Made by a program: the position numbers and the translations under genes | Source: an uncultured Alphaproteobacteria bacterium | GTDB taxonomy: Bacteria; Pseudomonadota; Alphaproteobacteria; Rhizobiales; Hyphomicrobiaceae | Direction of reading: 5' to 3' | NCBI GenBank assembly: GCA_937950105.1 | Contig: CALFEM010000314.1 | Span: 1 to 5,685 of the forward strand | DNA: 5,685 nucleotides | Notes under the pieces: generated by a model | What the model saw: only the letters and a program-made list of their open reading frames with translations | Database searches by the model: none | What the model was told of the DNA's origin: nothing | Shown: one piece after another, positions 1 to 5,685 of the stretch | How positions within the stretch are numbered: the stretch's first letter is position 1 | Layout of the letters: each line of letters opens with the position of its first letter

Positions 1-1090
1 ACGGATCGATCGAAAGACCCGCGGGCAATCCTGTCGCGCTGAACGTCAGCACGTCAGTTGCGTCGGGATCGCTGAAGTTGCCGCTGACATCCACCGACAC
101 GACATCGGCGTCGTTGTTGGCGAGATCGCCGAGCGCGGTCGACACGGGCGCGTCGTTGACCGGCGTGACGTTGAAGGTGAAGGTGTTCGGCGTCGGATCG
201 AAGGTCGTGCCGTCACCGACCTGGAAGGTGAAGCTCGCCAGCGGCGTGCCGCTGGCATTCGGCGCCGGCGTCCATGTCAGGCTGTTGAGACTTGCGGCCG
301 GGATGACCTGCCCGACCGTCACCGGCGCGCCGCCGAGCGCCAGCGTACCGTTCGCCGGCAGTGTGGTGATGGTCACGGCCTGCAGCGTGTCGCCGTCGAC
401 GTCGGAAAAGGCGAAGTCCGAGATACCGAACGCGTACGAGGTCCCCTCGAGGATGCTGCGCGTCGCGTCCGAACCCGACGGCGGATCGTTCACCGGCGTC
501 ACATCGACCGTCACCGTCGCGGTATCGCTGCCGCCGTTGCCGTCGGAGATCGTATAGGTGAAGCTGGTGGTGCCGTTGAAGTTGGCGTTCGGCGTGAACG
601 TTACGCCCGTCGCCGTGAACGTTACCGTGCCGCCGGCCGGCTGCGTCACGCCGGTGATGGTCAGCGTCTCGCCGGTGTCCGGAGCGAAGCTGTCATTGCC
701 GAGCACCGCGAAGGTGGTCGCGCCGGAATCCTCCGCCACCGTGTAGCTGTCGTTGACCGCATCCGGCGGATCGTTGACGGCGACGATGTTGATGGTCGCG
801 GTCGCCGTGTCGCTTCCGCCGGCCGGATCGGCAATCGTGTAGTTGAAGGCCTGCGTGCCGGAGTACTCGGCGTTCGGAACGAACGTGAACGCACCCGTGG
901 ACGCATTGGTCAGCGTCAGCGTTCCGTTCGCCAGAGTGACCGGCGCGCCGACAGTCACCGCGACGCCGTTGATGTGTGTGACCGTGATCGCATCGCCCTG
1001 CGGATCGGCATCGGTACCCGAGCCGTTGTTGGCGAAAAGGTTGCCAGCGAGTGTGGCGTCCTCATTGACGTTGAAGGTGTCGTTGTTGGC
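1..1090 (-). repeat. Tandem cadherin/Ig-like domain array inside the giant surface protein
   Basis: Four successive extracellular-type units can be read in the protein. Unit 1 (residues about 494-601) starts NANNDTFNVNEDATLAGN and ends VAVNDPP. Unit 2 (602-697) contains VAEDSG, VLGNDSF, FTPNANFNGTTSFTYTISDG and ends VTPVNDPP. Unit 3 (698-806) is diverged, with FSDVDGDTL, LPANGTLALGG, WTPAPNASG and an ending VTPVNDAP. Unit 4 (807 to the edge) has the look of a putative-Ig (He_PIG) domain, with FSDPDATDVLTFSATGLPAGL. Units 1 and 2 follow the consensus of Big_9/cadherin-like repeats (tandem-95 type), known from type-I-secreted adhesins. At DNA level the units are diverged: the two VNDPP linkers share only about 11 bp (GGCGGATCGTT near 480 and near 761). 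This is therefore an old protein-level array rather than a recent DNA duplication. Confidence 0.75.
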
Positions 1091-2569
1091 GTTCGGCAAC
1101 GGATCGAGGATGAAGCCGATCTCGATGCCGTCCTGACCGCCGCCTTCGACGCCCACGCCGGAGAGCTGGAAGGTGATGGTCGTGAAAGTTCCGTTGACCC
1201 GAACGGAGCCCGCGGCCGTGTTCGTCAGCGGATTGGTTCCCGACTCCGACGATGTGCCCGAGAAGGGCATCGCCTGATTCGGCGTGCGAACGATCGTCGT
1301 CGACGTCACGTCAAAATGACTGGTACCGGAGACCTCGGTCAACGTGGCGCCGGGCGTCGTCACCGTCCACATGGCACCGTTGGAGAAGTTCTGCTCATCG
1401 CCGGTGACGGACGTGTTGGGGTCATAGGCCGAATTGCCGCCGAGGCGATCGAGATTGATGATCGGGTTGGTGACGGGTTGCGAGAACGTGATGGTGATCG
1501 TACCGATGCCGCTGTCGGTCGATGCCTGCGGCTGCGGCAGCGTGACGATCGGCTCCGGAGTCGTATCCCAGGCAAACACGAACGACAGCGAGGGATCGCC
1601 ATCAGCTCCGTTAGAGAACACCGGAATCGTATTGAAAGCCGCATTCGAAATGGATGTGAAGGCCGAGTTTGCGCTGCTCGCCGTGAACGTCACCGTGGTC
1701 GTGATGCCGCTGATCGTCGTCGAGGCCGTGCTTCCGGCGATCGACCACGCCCCGGTATTGGTCGCCGAGAGCAGATCCACATGATCCGCCGGACCAATCG
1801 AAGCGGCGGCAACACTGCCGTACGTGTGCTCGAGCTCCCAATCACCACCGGCCTCGGCCGAGCCGGTATCGTCCGTCGAGGCCGCAACATCGGCGCCGGT
1901 CGCCTCTGCGAGAGCCGTGACGAAGGCAGCACCGCTTGCGCCTTCGGCGACATCGCAACCGTAAAGAAGGACGTCCGCGTCGTCGGCGAGGGCGTCGCGG
2001 ATGGCGGCAACGCTGCCACTTTGATCGCCCGCCAGCGTCGCAGCGTCGACGATGCCGCTGCCGAGGATCAGTTCGCCCGGGCGGCCGTGCGAAACGATGT
2101 GGATGGAACCGACATCGGTGCGACCCTCGAGAGCCGCTGCGATCTGCGCAAGGTCATCCGACGAGGCATCGACGAGAACGATCTCGGCGCCGTCAGGAAT
2201 AGCATTCGCGATAACACCGGCGTCCTGCACGCGCGAATCGATGAATACGATCGCGACGCCGATCGCCTCGTCCACGGCGGCGGGAAATGCTGCGGCACCT
2301 GCGACGGCTTCGGCGAGCCCGCGAATGTCACCGGCGGCGAGAGGCACGTCGATCGCCGCGTGCGCGCTGTCCGGGCTCGCGTCCGGCGCAGACTCGGCGG
2401 CATGATCGAGAACGCTGTCAGCCGTCGCAACCGCTGCCGCATCGAAGGCGATACGCTGCTCGAGCGCACGGTAACTTGGCGAAGCTGACAATTCGGCCCT
2501 GAGCGCCGATACCTCGTCGGCCTTTTTGGGAATGACCGGATTTGCGCGCGCAGGAATGAATTTCTTCAT
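1..2569 (-). CDS. Giant LEPR/DUF4347 surface protein with cadherin/Ig-like repeats (C-terminus off the window)
   Basis: An 856-codon open frame runs uninterrupted to the window edge, so the C-terminus is missing. The ATG at 2569 is the earliest possible Met: an in-frame TGA lies at 2591-2593, and GAGG sits 9 bases upstream. Residues 1-35 are lysine-bearing with no hydrophobic signal peptide. LEQRIAFDAA (36-45) is a variant of the LEPR motif that opens many giant repeat proteins. Residues about 105-250 match DUF4347: SIHIVSHGRPGELILG (155-170; His161), LLYGCDVAEG (201-210; Cys205), TGADVAAS (224-231) and GGDWELE (241-247). Residues 268-490 are Thr/Ser-rich, probably beta-sheet, and not recognised. 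From about 493 come tandem cadherin/Ig-like units joined by VNDPP/VNDAP linkers, with acidic, possibly calcium-binding motifs such as DVDGD (723-727). Proteins of this architecture are usually exported adhesins or matrix proteins thousands of residues long. Adhesin function and type-I-like export via the neighbouring adaptors are inferred. The absence of a visible C-terminal secretion signal only reflects truncation. Confidence 0.92.
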   Translation of the reverse strand, partial: MKKFIPARANPVIPKKADEVSALRAELSASPSYRALEQRIAFDAAAVATADSVLDHAAESAPDASPDSAHAAIDVPLAAGDIRGLAEAVAGAAAFPAAVDEAIGVAIVFIDSRVQDAGVIANAIPDGAEIVLVDASSDDLAQIAAALEGRTDVGSIHIVSHGRPGELILGSGIVDAATLAGDQSGSVAAIRDALADDADVLLYGCDVAEGASGAAFVTALAEATGADVAASTDDTGSAEAGGDWELEHTYGSVAAASIGPADHVDLLSATNTGAWSIAGSTASTTISGITTTVTFTASSANSAFTSISNAAFNTIPVFSNGADGDPSLSFVFAWDTTPEPIVTLPQPQASTDSGIGTITITFSQPVTNPIINLDRLGGNSAYDPNTSVTGDEQNFSNGAMWTVTTPGATLTEVSGTSHFDVTSTTIVRTPNQAMPFSGTSSESGTNPLTNTAAGSVRVNGTFTTITFQLSGVGVEGGGQDGIEIGFILDPLPNANNDTFNVNEDATLAGNLFANNGSGTDADPQGDAITVTHINGVAVTVGAPVTLANGTLTLTNASTGAFTFVPNAEYSGTQAFNYTIADPAGGSDTATATINIVAVNDPPDAVNDSYTVAEDSGATTFAVLGNDSFAPDTGETLTITGVTQPAGGTVTFTATGVTFTPNANFNGTTSFTYTISDGNGGSDTATVTVDVTPVNDPPSGSDATRSILEGTSYAFGISDFAFSDVDGDTLQAVTITTLPANGTLALGGAPVTVGQVIPAASLNSLTWTPAPNASGTPLASFTFQVGDGTTFDPTPNTFTFNVTPVNDAPVSTALGDLANNDADVVSVDVSGNFSDPDATDVLTFSATGLPAGLSIDP

Positions 2570-2578
2570 GACAATTGG

Positions 2579-2582
2579 CCTC
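2579..2582 (-). promoter_or_regulatory. Ribosome binding site of the giant protein gene
   Basis: On the minus strand GAGG stands 9 bases before the ATG at 2569. Together with the in-frame stop at 2591-2593 it fixes the start of the giant protein. Confidence 0.6.
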
Positions 2583-2908
2583 GCCGTCTTTCAAGGGGTG
2601 CCAGGTTGCAGACACCACGCCGCAACCATGGATTGTTCAGAGAATTCCAGTGATTGGTTTAGAAAGCAATAACAATAGCGCTAAACGTGTTTCGGGATTG
2701 AAACCTCGCACTCGAATTGAGAACTGAATGACGGGATATAGAAGAATCAAAATATCTGTGTTTTATGGGCGACTTGCGATAATTGCGACGGCCTGCAACC
2801 CGGCGTCGTGCGCACAAAAACTCCCGAGCCTGCATCGGATCAGACCGTTTGATACGGCACGGCGCTTGCAACCCTCGCTTGTATCGCTGGACTGTGCCAG
2901 ATCGAGAC

Positions 2909-2914
2909 GAGGAG
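2909..2914 (+). promoter_or_regulatory. Strong ribosome binding site of the small cysteine-rich gene
   Basis: GAGGAG lies 6 bases before the ATG at 2921, close to ideal Shine-Dalgarno spacing. It selects this ATG over the in-frame ATG at 2783, which would add a 46-residue Arg-rich extension of unlikely composition. Confidence 0.75.
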
Positions 2915-2920
2915 TCGCGT

Positions 2921-3172
2921 ATGCTCAATTTCATTCTTGCCGCCGCAGCGGCCACCACGGTCACGTATTCCGATTACCCGGGCGCCCTTTCGCGGCGCTC
3001 TCCGGTCGAGGCCATGGTCGACAAAGGCCTCATTGTTGAACTTGTGGTGCGATGCGGGGATCGTGCGGGAATCCTCACCTATTCGAAGGTGGACCGGCGC
3101 TTTTGTGATTCGTCCCTGCGCTGCCACGCACGACTGGGAGAAGCGCGCGCGGCGACGTGCAACGGCTATTAA
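2921..3172 (+). CDS. Small four-cysteine protein of unknown function, possibly exported
   Basis: An 83-residue protein starts at ATG 2921 behind GAGGAG and ends in TAA. I do not recognise a named family. The N-terminus MLNFILAAAAATTVTYSDYP is short and hydrophobic, rich in alanine, and could be a weak signal peptide or membrane-associated segment, though it has no basic residues before the hydrophobic stretch. The remainder is mixed and fairly basic, with cysteines at 45, 62, 68 and 80 (RCGDR, RFCDS, LRCHA, ATCNG). Four cysteines in the last half of a small protein suggest two disulphides in the periplasm or outside, or less likely a metal site. The gene is divergent from the giant protein gene and convergent with the M50 fusion gene (18 bases between the two stops, with no convincing terminator hairpin). 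It therefore has its own promoter. Any transcript reading from the exporter genes into the giant gene would be antisense to it. The start and ribosome binding site make a real gene likely; function is unknown. Confidence 0.7.
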   Translation: MLNFILAAAAATTVTYSDYPGALSRRSPVEAMVDKGLIVELVVRCGDRAGILTYSKVDRRFCDSSLRCHARLGEARAATCNGY

Positions 3173-3190
3173 CGCAGCGCCCCAACTGGC

Positions 3191-5353
3191 TCAGAAGCCG
3201 CTCTCGCGAACCAGAACCTTGAGAACCTGGCGCCAGACCCGGGCGGCCAGACTCTCGCCCTTGCCCTGTGCGTGGAGCGTACCGCGTTCGACGCGTGAGG
3301 TGGTACCACCAGTCCGATCGCTCACATACCCGACGACCATGAACTGGCCGGTCGTCGGGATGTGCTCGGCCGCCGTGCCTGCGTGGGTGCCACTGCCAGG
3401 CTTGCGTCGCGCCTCGACGCCGCCTCCATAGTGCGAGGCAAGCTCAGGAAGCTGCATGGCGGATGTTCCGGTATCGGCGATGCGCGTCAGCGTAACGCTG
3501 CGTGACGGCGCCAGCGGATCCTCGGGAACGAAGCGGGCCGGACGCGTCACGTCGACCAGCGCGACGCGATCCTCGGCGATGTAGCCGCGCACGACATCCG
3601 CGCCGGGCCCTCGCACGAGCGCGACAATGTCGGTCGACTTCAGCCAGCGCCCGGCGTGCAGGTGCGGCTCCGCCTCGACGATCGTACCGGCACGATCGCT
3701 GACGATTCGCAGCTCCGAGCGTTGTTCCTGCAGCCCGCGCCGGCGAGCCTCGAGGCTCGCGCGCATATCCTCGAGCACCAGCGTCTCCGCTCGCTCACGC
3801 TGATCGCCGGCGCGCCGCGCAAGTCGCCCTTCGACGAGCCGCAGCCGCCGCTCGGTCAACATCAGATCATGCTCGAGTTCGGGTGATTCGAGCAGAGCCA
3901 GAACGTCGCCCGCTGCGACCGTCCGGCCTATGTCGACGTGGAACTCCCGCACCACGGCCGGACGCGCCGGAAACGCTTGCTGGAGGTCATCGGAGTCCAT
4001 AACCGCGGGAATGGCGATGCTCGACGACCACGGCACCAGCGCAGCCCCGAGCGCCGCAACGGAGAAGCAGGCGGTAAGGAGGAAACGACGCGAAGCGAAG
4101 ATGCGGGCTCGCATGCGATGCCACTCCAGGAATTCGCGCCAGATCGGCAGCGCGATGAACACTGCGATTTCGATGACGAACAACGCGATGCCGAGCACCT
4201 TGAAGGTCATGTAGTAGACCAGCAGGGCGATGCCCGTGAACAAGACGACGCGATAGAGCCAGACGGCGTAGGCGTAGACGATGAGCCACCGGCGTGTGCG
4301 CGGGGCGAGGCGTTCGGGCGGTGGCGCGCCAAGCGCGAACAGGGCCTCACGCAGCCACCACGTCCCCATGGCAAACGCTCGCGGCTGCAGGTTCTCGGTT
4401 CGGGTCAGATCCGAAAGGATGTAGTAGCCGTCGAACCTCATGAGCGGATTGAGGTTCATGACGAGACTGAGCACCCAGCCGGTCGTCGCCGTCGCGAAGG
4501 CGATCGAACGTGCGGTTCCGTCCGGCAGAAACGCCCAAAGCAGCGTGGCGATGCAGGCGAGTGCCAGTTCGACGATCACACCACCGGCATCGATCGCCAG
4601 CCTCTGGCGGGCCGACGGCAAACGCCACGCGTCGGTTACGTCGGTATAGAGCATCGGCACCAGCACCATGAAACAGATCCCCATCGAGGGGACGCGACAG
4701 CCGTAACGTGCTGCCGTCACCGCATGGCCGAGTTCGTGCAGGGATTTCACGATGATGATGGCGATCGCGTAATGAAGGGCGCCCTGGAGCGACATCAGAT
4801 TCGAGAACGTCGCCAGAAACGCGTCCCATTGCCGCGACACCAGATAGAGCCCGACGAGGCCCATGGCGACGACGGTCAAAGCGGCTGCCGGCGTATAGAG
4901 CCACGCCAGACGCACGGCCAGCCATTCGAGCGCCTGCTGCGGCCTGACCAGCGGAAACTTGGCAAACAGGTAGTTGTGAATTGCAGACGAGAGCCAGCTC
5001 CGGCGCTCGCGCCGCGCACTGGCCAGCAGCAGCCGCCAGTCCTTCTCCGAGGCCGGGACGATCAACTGGTTCTGCGACAGGAACGCCGCCAGCGCCTCGA
5101 TTTCGTCGGCCGTAACGAATGCGCCGAAGCGTTCATCCATCGCGAGTACGAGATCGCCAGCGGTCGCGCATCGCATCCACAGCGACAACATGTGCGCGGC
5201 CCGACGATCGATGCGGAAGTAACGCATGCGCAAGGGATCGAACAGAACCGCACCGTCGCGTCCGTCATGGCCGGAAAGCAGCTCGATCTCGGCCCGCAAG
5301 CACGGCAGCCGGACATCGCTGGCGGACGAAGGCGCGGCCGCCGCGGCAGCCAT
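3191..5353 (-). CDS. PqqD-like / M50 site-2 protease / HlyD-like fusion membrane protein
   Basis: This complete 720-residue protein joins three modules. Residues about 15-100 resemble PqqD-type winged-helix domains (VLFDPLRMRYFRIDRRAAHM, then a helical part ending FLSQNQLIV). Residues about 150-442 are a polytopic membrane core with hydrophobic segments near 153-172, 192-212, 222-238, 257-276, 284-301, 357-379, 384-404 and 424-442. It carries the M50 zinc motif HELGH (206-210) and the distal NPLMRFDGYY motif (302-311, with Asp308 the likely third ligand), so the protease site looks intact. The C-terminal part is adaptor-like: a lipoyl half (about 461-490, with VDIGRTVAAGDVLALLESPE), a charged coiled coil (about 491-548), a second lipoyl half (about 549-580, with SDRAGTIVEAEPHLHAGRW) and a beta-barrel tail. 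If segment 3 is re-entrant, the PqqD-like part is cytosolic and the lipoyl part periplasmic. The ATG lies one base after the upstream adaptor stop, so translation is probably coupled. Proteins of this build occur with HlyD adaptors; export or processing of the neighbouring giant protein is inferred. Confidence 0.9.
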   Translation of the reverse strand: MAAAAAAPSSASDVRLPCLRAEIELLSGHDGRDGAVLFDPLRMRYFRIDRRAAHMLSLWMRCATAGDLVLAMDERFGAFVTADEIEALAAFLSQNQLIVPASEKDWRLLLASARRERRSWLSSAIHNYLFAKFPLVRPQQALEWLAVRLAWLYTPAAALTVVAMGLVGLYLVSRQWDAFLATFSNLMSLQGALHYAIAIIIVKSLHELGHAVTAARYGCRVPSMGICFMVLVPMLYTDVTDAWRLPSARQRLAIDAGGVIVELALACIATLLWAFLPDGTARSIAFATATTGWVLSLVMNLNPLMRFDGYYILSDLTRTENLQPRAFAMGTWWLREALFALGAPPPERLAPRTRRWLIVYAYAVWLYRVVLFTGIALLVYYMTFKVLGIALFVIEIAVFIALPIWREFLEWHRMRARIFASRRFLLTACFSVAALGAALVPWSSSIAIPAVMDSDDLQQAFPARPAVVREFHVDIGRTVAAGDVLALLESPELEHDLMLTERRLRLVEGRLARRAGDQRERAETLVLEDMRASLEARRRGLQEQRSELRIVSDRAGTIVEAEPHLHAGRWLKSTDIVALVRGPGADVVRGYIAEDRVALVDVTRPARFVPEDPLAPSRSVTLTRIADTGTSAMQLPELASHYGGGVEARRKPGSGTHAGTAAEHIPTTGQFMVVGYVSDRTGGTTSRVERGTLHAQGKGESLAARVWRQVLKVLVRESGF

Positions 5354-5354
5354 G

Positions 5355-5639
5355 TCAGAGACCCAGCCATTGCCGCGCGGAGGAGAGCGGGCGGCGGAAC
5401 AGGTAGAGCCCGAGAGGCGTGCTGGCGCCGTACACCTGCGCGGTACCTCGCAATCCTATGCGCGGCAGCTCGCGCGTGGAGCGCTCCAGCGTTGCAAAGG
5501 TACGGAAACTCAGCACATCCGCGTCGCTCGGGCGCGCACGATAGTCGGAGCGCGTCACAGCTCCGCTCCACGGGCGCAGCGGATCGACATCGAGAAACAG
5601 CTTGACCGGGCTTTGCGCCTCGAGTGCCGCCGCGTCGGA
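5355..5639 (-). CDS. HlyD/RND-type periplasmic adaptor, C-terminal fragment
   Basis: Only the last 93 residues are genomic, starting DAAALEAQSPVKLFLDVDPL and ending in TGA at 5355-5357. The frame continues rightwards only into sequencing adapter, so the N-terminal membrane anchor, coiled coil and lipoyl domain are missing because the assembly ends, not because the gene is broken. The visible part fits the beta-barrel and membrane-proximal end of an efflux adaptor: VKLFLDVDPLRPWSGAVTRS, then RIGLRGTAQVYG, then PLGLYLFRRPLSSARQWLGL. In such proteins this end typically packs near the inner-membrane partner while the coiled coil reaches an outer-membrane channel. It is followed after a single base by the M50 fusion gene, so the two are almost certainly one operon and probably make a heteromeric adaptor assembly. 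The substrate cannot be read from this fragment. Confidence 0.82.
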   Translation of the reverse strand, partial: SDAAALEAQSPVKLFLDVDPLRPWSGAVTRSDYRARPSDADVLSFRTFATLERSTRELPRIGLRGTAQVYGASTPLGLYLFRRPLSSARQWLGL

Positions 5640-5685
5640 GATCGGAAGAGCACACGTCTGAACTCCAGTCACTTAGGCATCTCGT
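5640..5685 (+). other. Illumina TruSeq adapter contamination (index TTAGGC)
   Basis: The last 46 bases are not genomic. GATCGGAAGAGC starts at 5640, the adapter body ends CACGTCTGAACTCCAGTCAC at 5672, the six-base index TTAGGC (TruSeq index 3) occupies 5673-5678, and ATCTCGT, the beginning of the P7 flow-cell sequence, fills 5679-5685. The A at 5639 may be genomic or come from A-tailing. Reverse-strand translations of this stretch give the artefact peptides MTGVQTCALPI and MCSSDL. Confidence 0.99.

Larger units (their letters stand above)
2570..2920. promoter_or_regulatory. Divergent intergenic region with AT-rich core, probably carrying both promoters
   Basis: These 351 bases separate the start of the giant protein gene (leftward) from the start of the small cysteine-rich gene (rightward), so both promoters should lie here. 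I counted 46 G/C in the 120 bases 2641-2760 (38 percent), far below the flanking coding DNA. The core contains an inverted pair GTTTAG (2657-2662) and CTAAAC (2681-2686) separated by 18 bases, and an overlapping 8-base palindrome TAGCGCTA (2676-2683). These could be an operator or chance. I could not assign convincing -35/-10 pairs on either strand. The short reading frames crossing the region look like noise, and I see no RNA gene or terminator. Confidence 0.5.

Noticed and set aside
1..1090. CRISPR-like or recent DNA tandem repeats in the left part
   Set aside because: Similarity is at protein level between domain units; DNA identity between units is short and irregular and there are no uniform spacers.
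974..2488. Long plus-strand open frame of 504 codons antisense to the giant protein gene
   Set aside because: Its product is an Arg/Gly/Asp-rich mixture without domains, typical of an antisense shadow in GC-rich DNA. The minus-strand frame has clear DUF4347 and repeat-domain signatures.
2783..2920. N-terminal extension of the small cysteine-rich protein from ATG 2783
   Set aside because: The extension is Arg-rich and unlike a leader, while GAGGAG sits 6 bases before the internal ATG at 2921.
2659..2964. Minus-strand 101-codon frame across the intergenic region
   Set aside because: It lies over the AT-rich promoter region and the start of the small gene, and its basic, unstructured product has no recognisable features.
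3173..3200. Possible terminator between the convergent genes (GGCT-CAGA-AGCC)
   Set aside because: The stem is only 4 bp, it has no U-tract on either strand, and it overlaps the end of the M50 fusion coding region.
3938..5605. Long plus-strand open frame of 555 codons antisense to the M50 fusion gene
   Set aside because: The product is low-complexity and rich in Arg, Gln, His and Asp, with no recognisable domain. The opposite strand encodes HELGH, NPLMRFDGYY and adaptor modules.
5062..5655. Minus-strand frame starting MCSSDLRRG
   Set aside because: It also begins in the adapter and then overlaps the adaptor and M50 genes in a wrong frame; the composition is Arg/Cys-rich noise.
5355..5672. 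A complete 105-residue protein starting MTGVQTCALPIS
   Set aside because: The first residues are translated TruSeq adapter. The real gene continues beyond the assembly end, so this is a C-terminal fragment.

Overview
The window is high-GC, densely coded DNA from what looks like a Gram-negative proteobacterium. Evidence for this is a periplasmic-adaptor pair, a giant repetitive surface-type protein and strong G/C bias at third codon positions. I lean towards an alphaproteobacterium but cannot prove it. The right edge is not biological: the last 46 bases are Illumina TruSeq adapter with index TTAGGC, so the genomic sequence ends at about 5638/5639, presumably a contig end.

Layout, left to right. 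Positions 1-2569 (minus strand) hold the first 856 codons of a large protein whose C-terminus runs off the left edge. It has an N-terminal LEPR-like motif (LEQRIAFDAA), a DUF4347-type domain with SHG and YGC motifs, a beta-rich domain I do not recognise, and the start of an array of cadherin/Ig-like repeats. Positions 2570-2920 are a non-coding divergent region with a clearly AT-rich core. Positions 2921-3172 (plus strand) hold a small gene for an 83-residue, four-cysteine protein of unknown function, with a strong ribosome binding site. Positions 3191-5353 (minus strand) encode a 720-residue membrane protein that joins a PqqD-like N-terminal domain, a site-2-protease (M50) membrane core with HELGH and NPLMRFDGYY, and a HlyD-like lipoyl/coiled-coil/barrel C-terminus. 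Positions 5355-5639 (minus strand) are the C-terminal 93 residues of a separate HlyD/RND-type periplasmic adaptor, one base upstream of the M50 fusion gene.

Working model (inference): the adaptor and the M50-adaptor fusion form a translationally coupled export or processing unit, and the giant LEPR/DUF4347 protein is its likely client. The client shows no Sec signal peptide, which fits type-I-like export. The PqqD-like domain could be a cytosolic reader of the client's N-terminus, and the DUF4347 His/Cys pair could be a processing protease. The small cysteine-rich gene lies between client and exporter on the opposite strand, and its connection to them is unknown.
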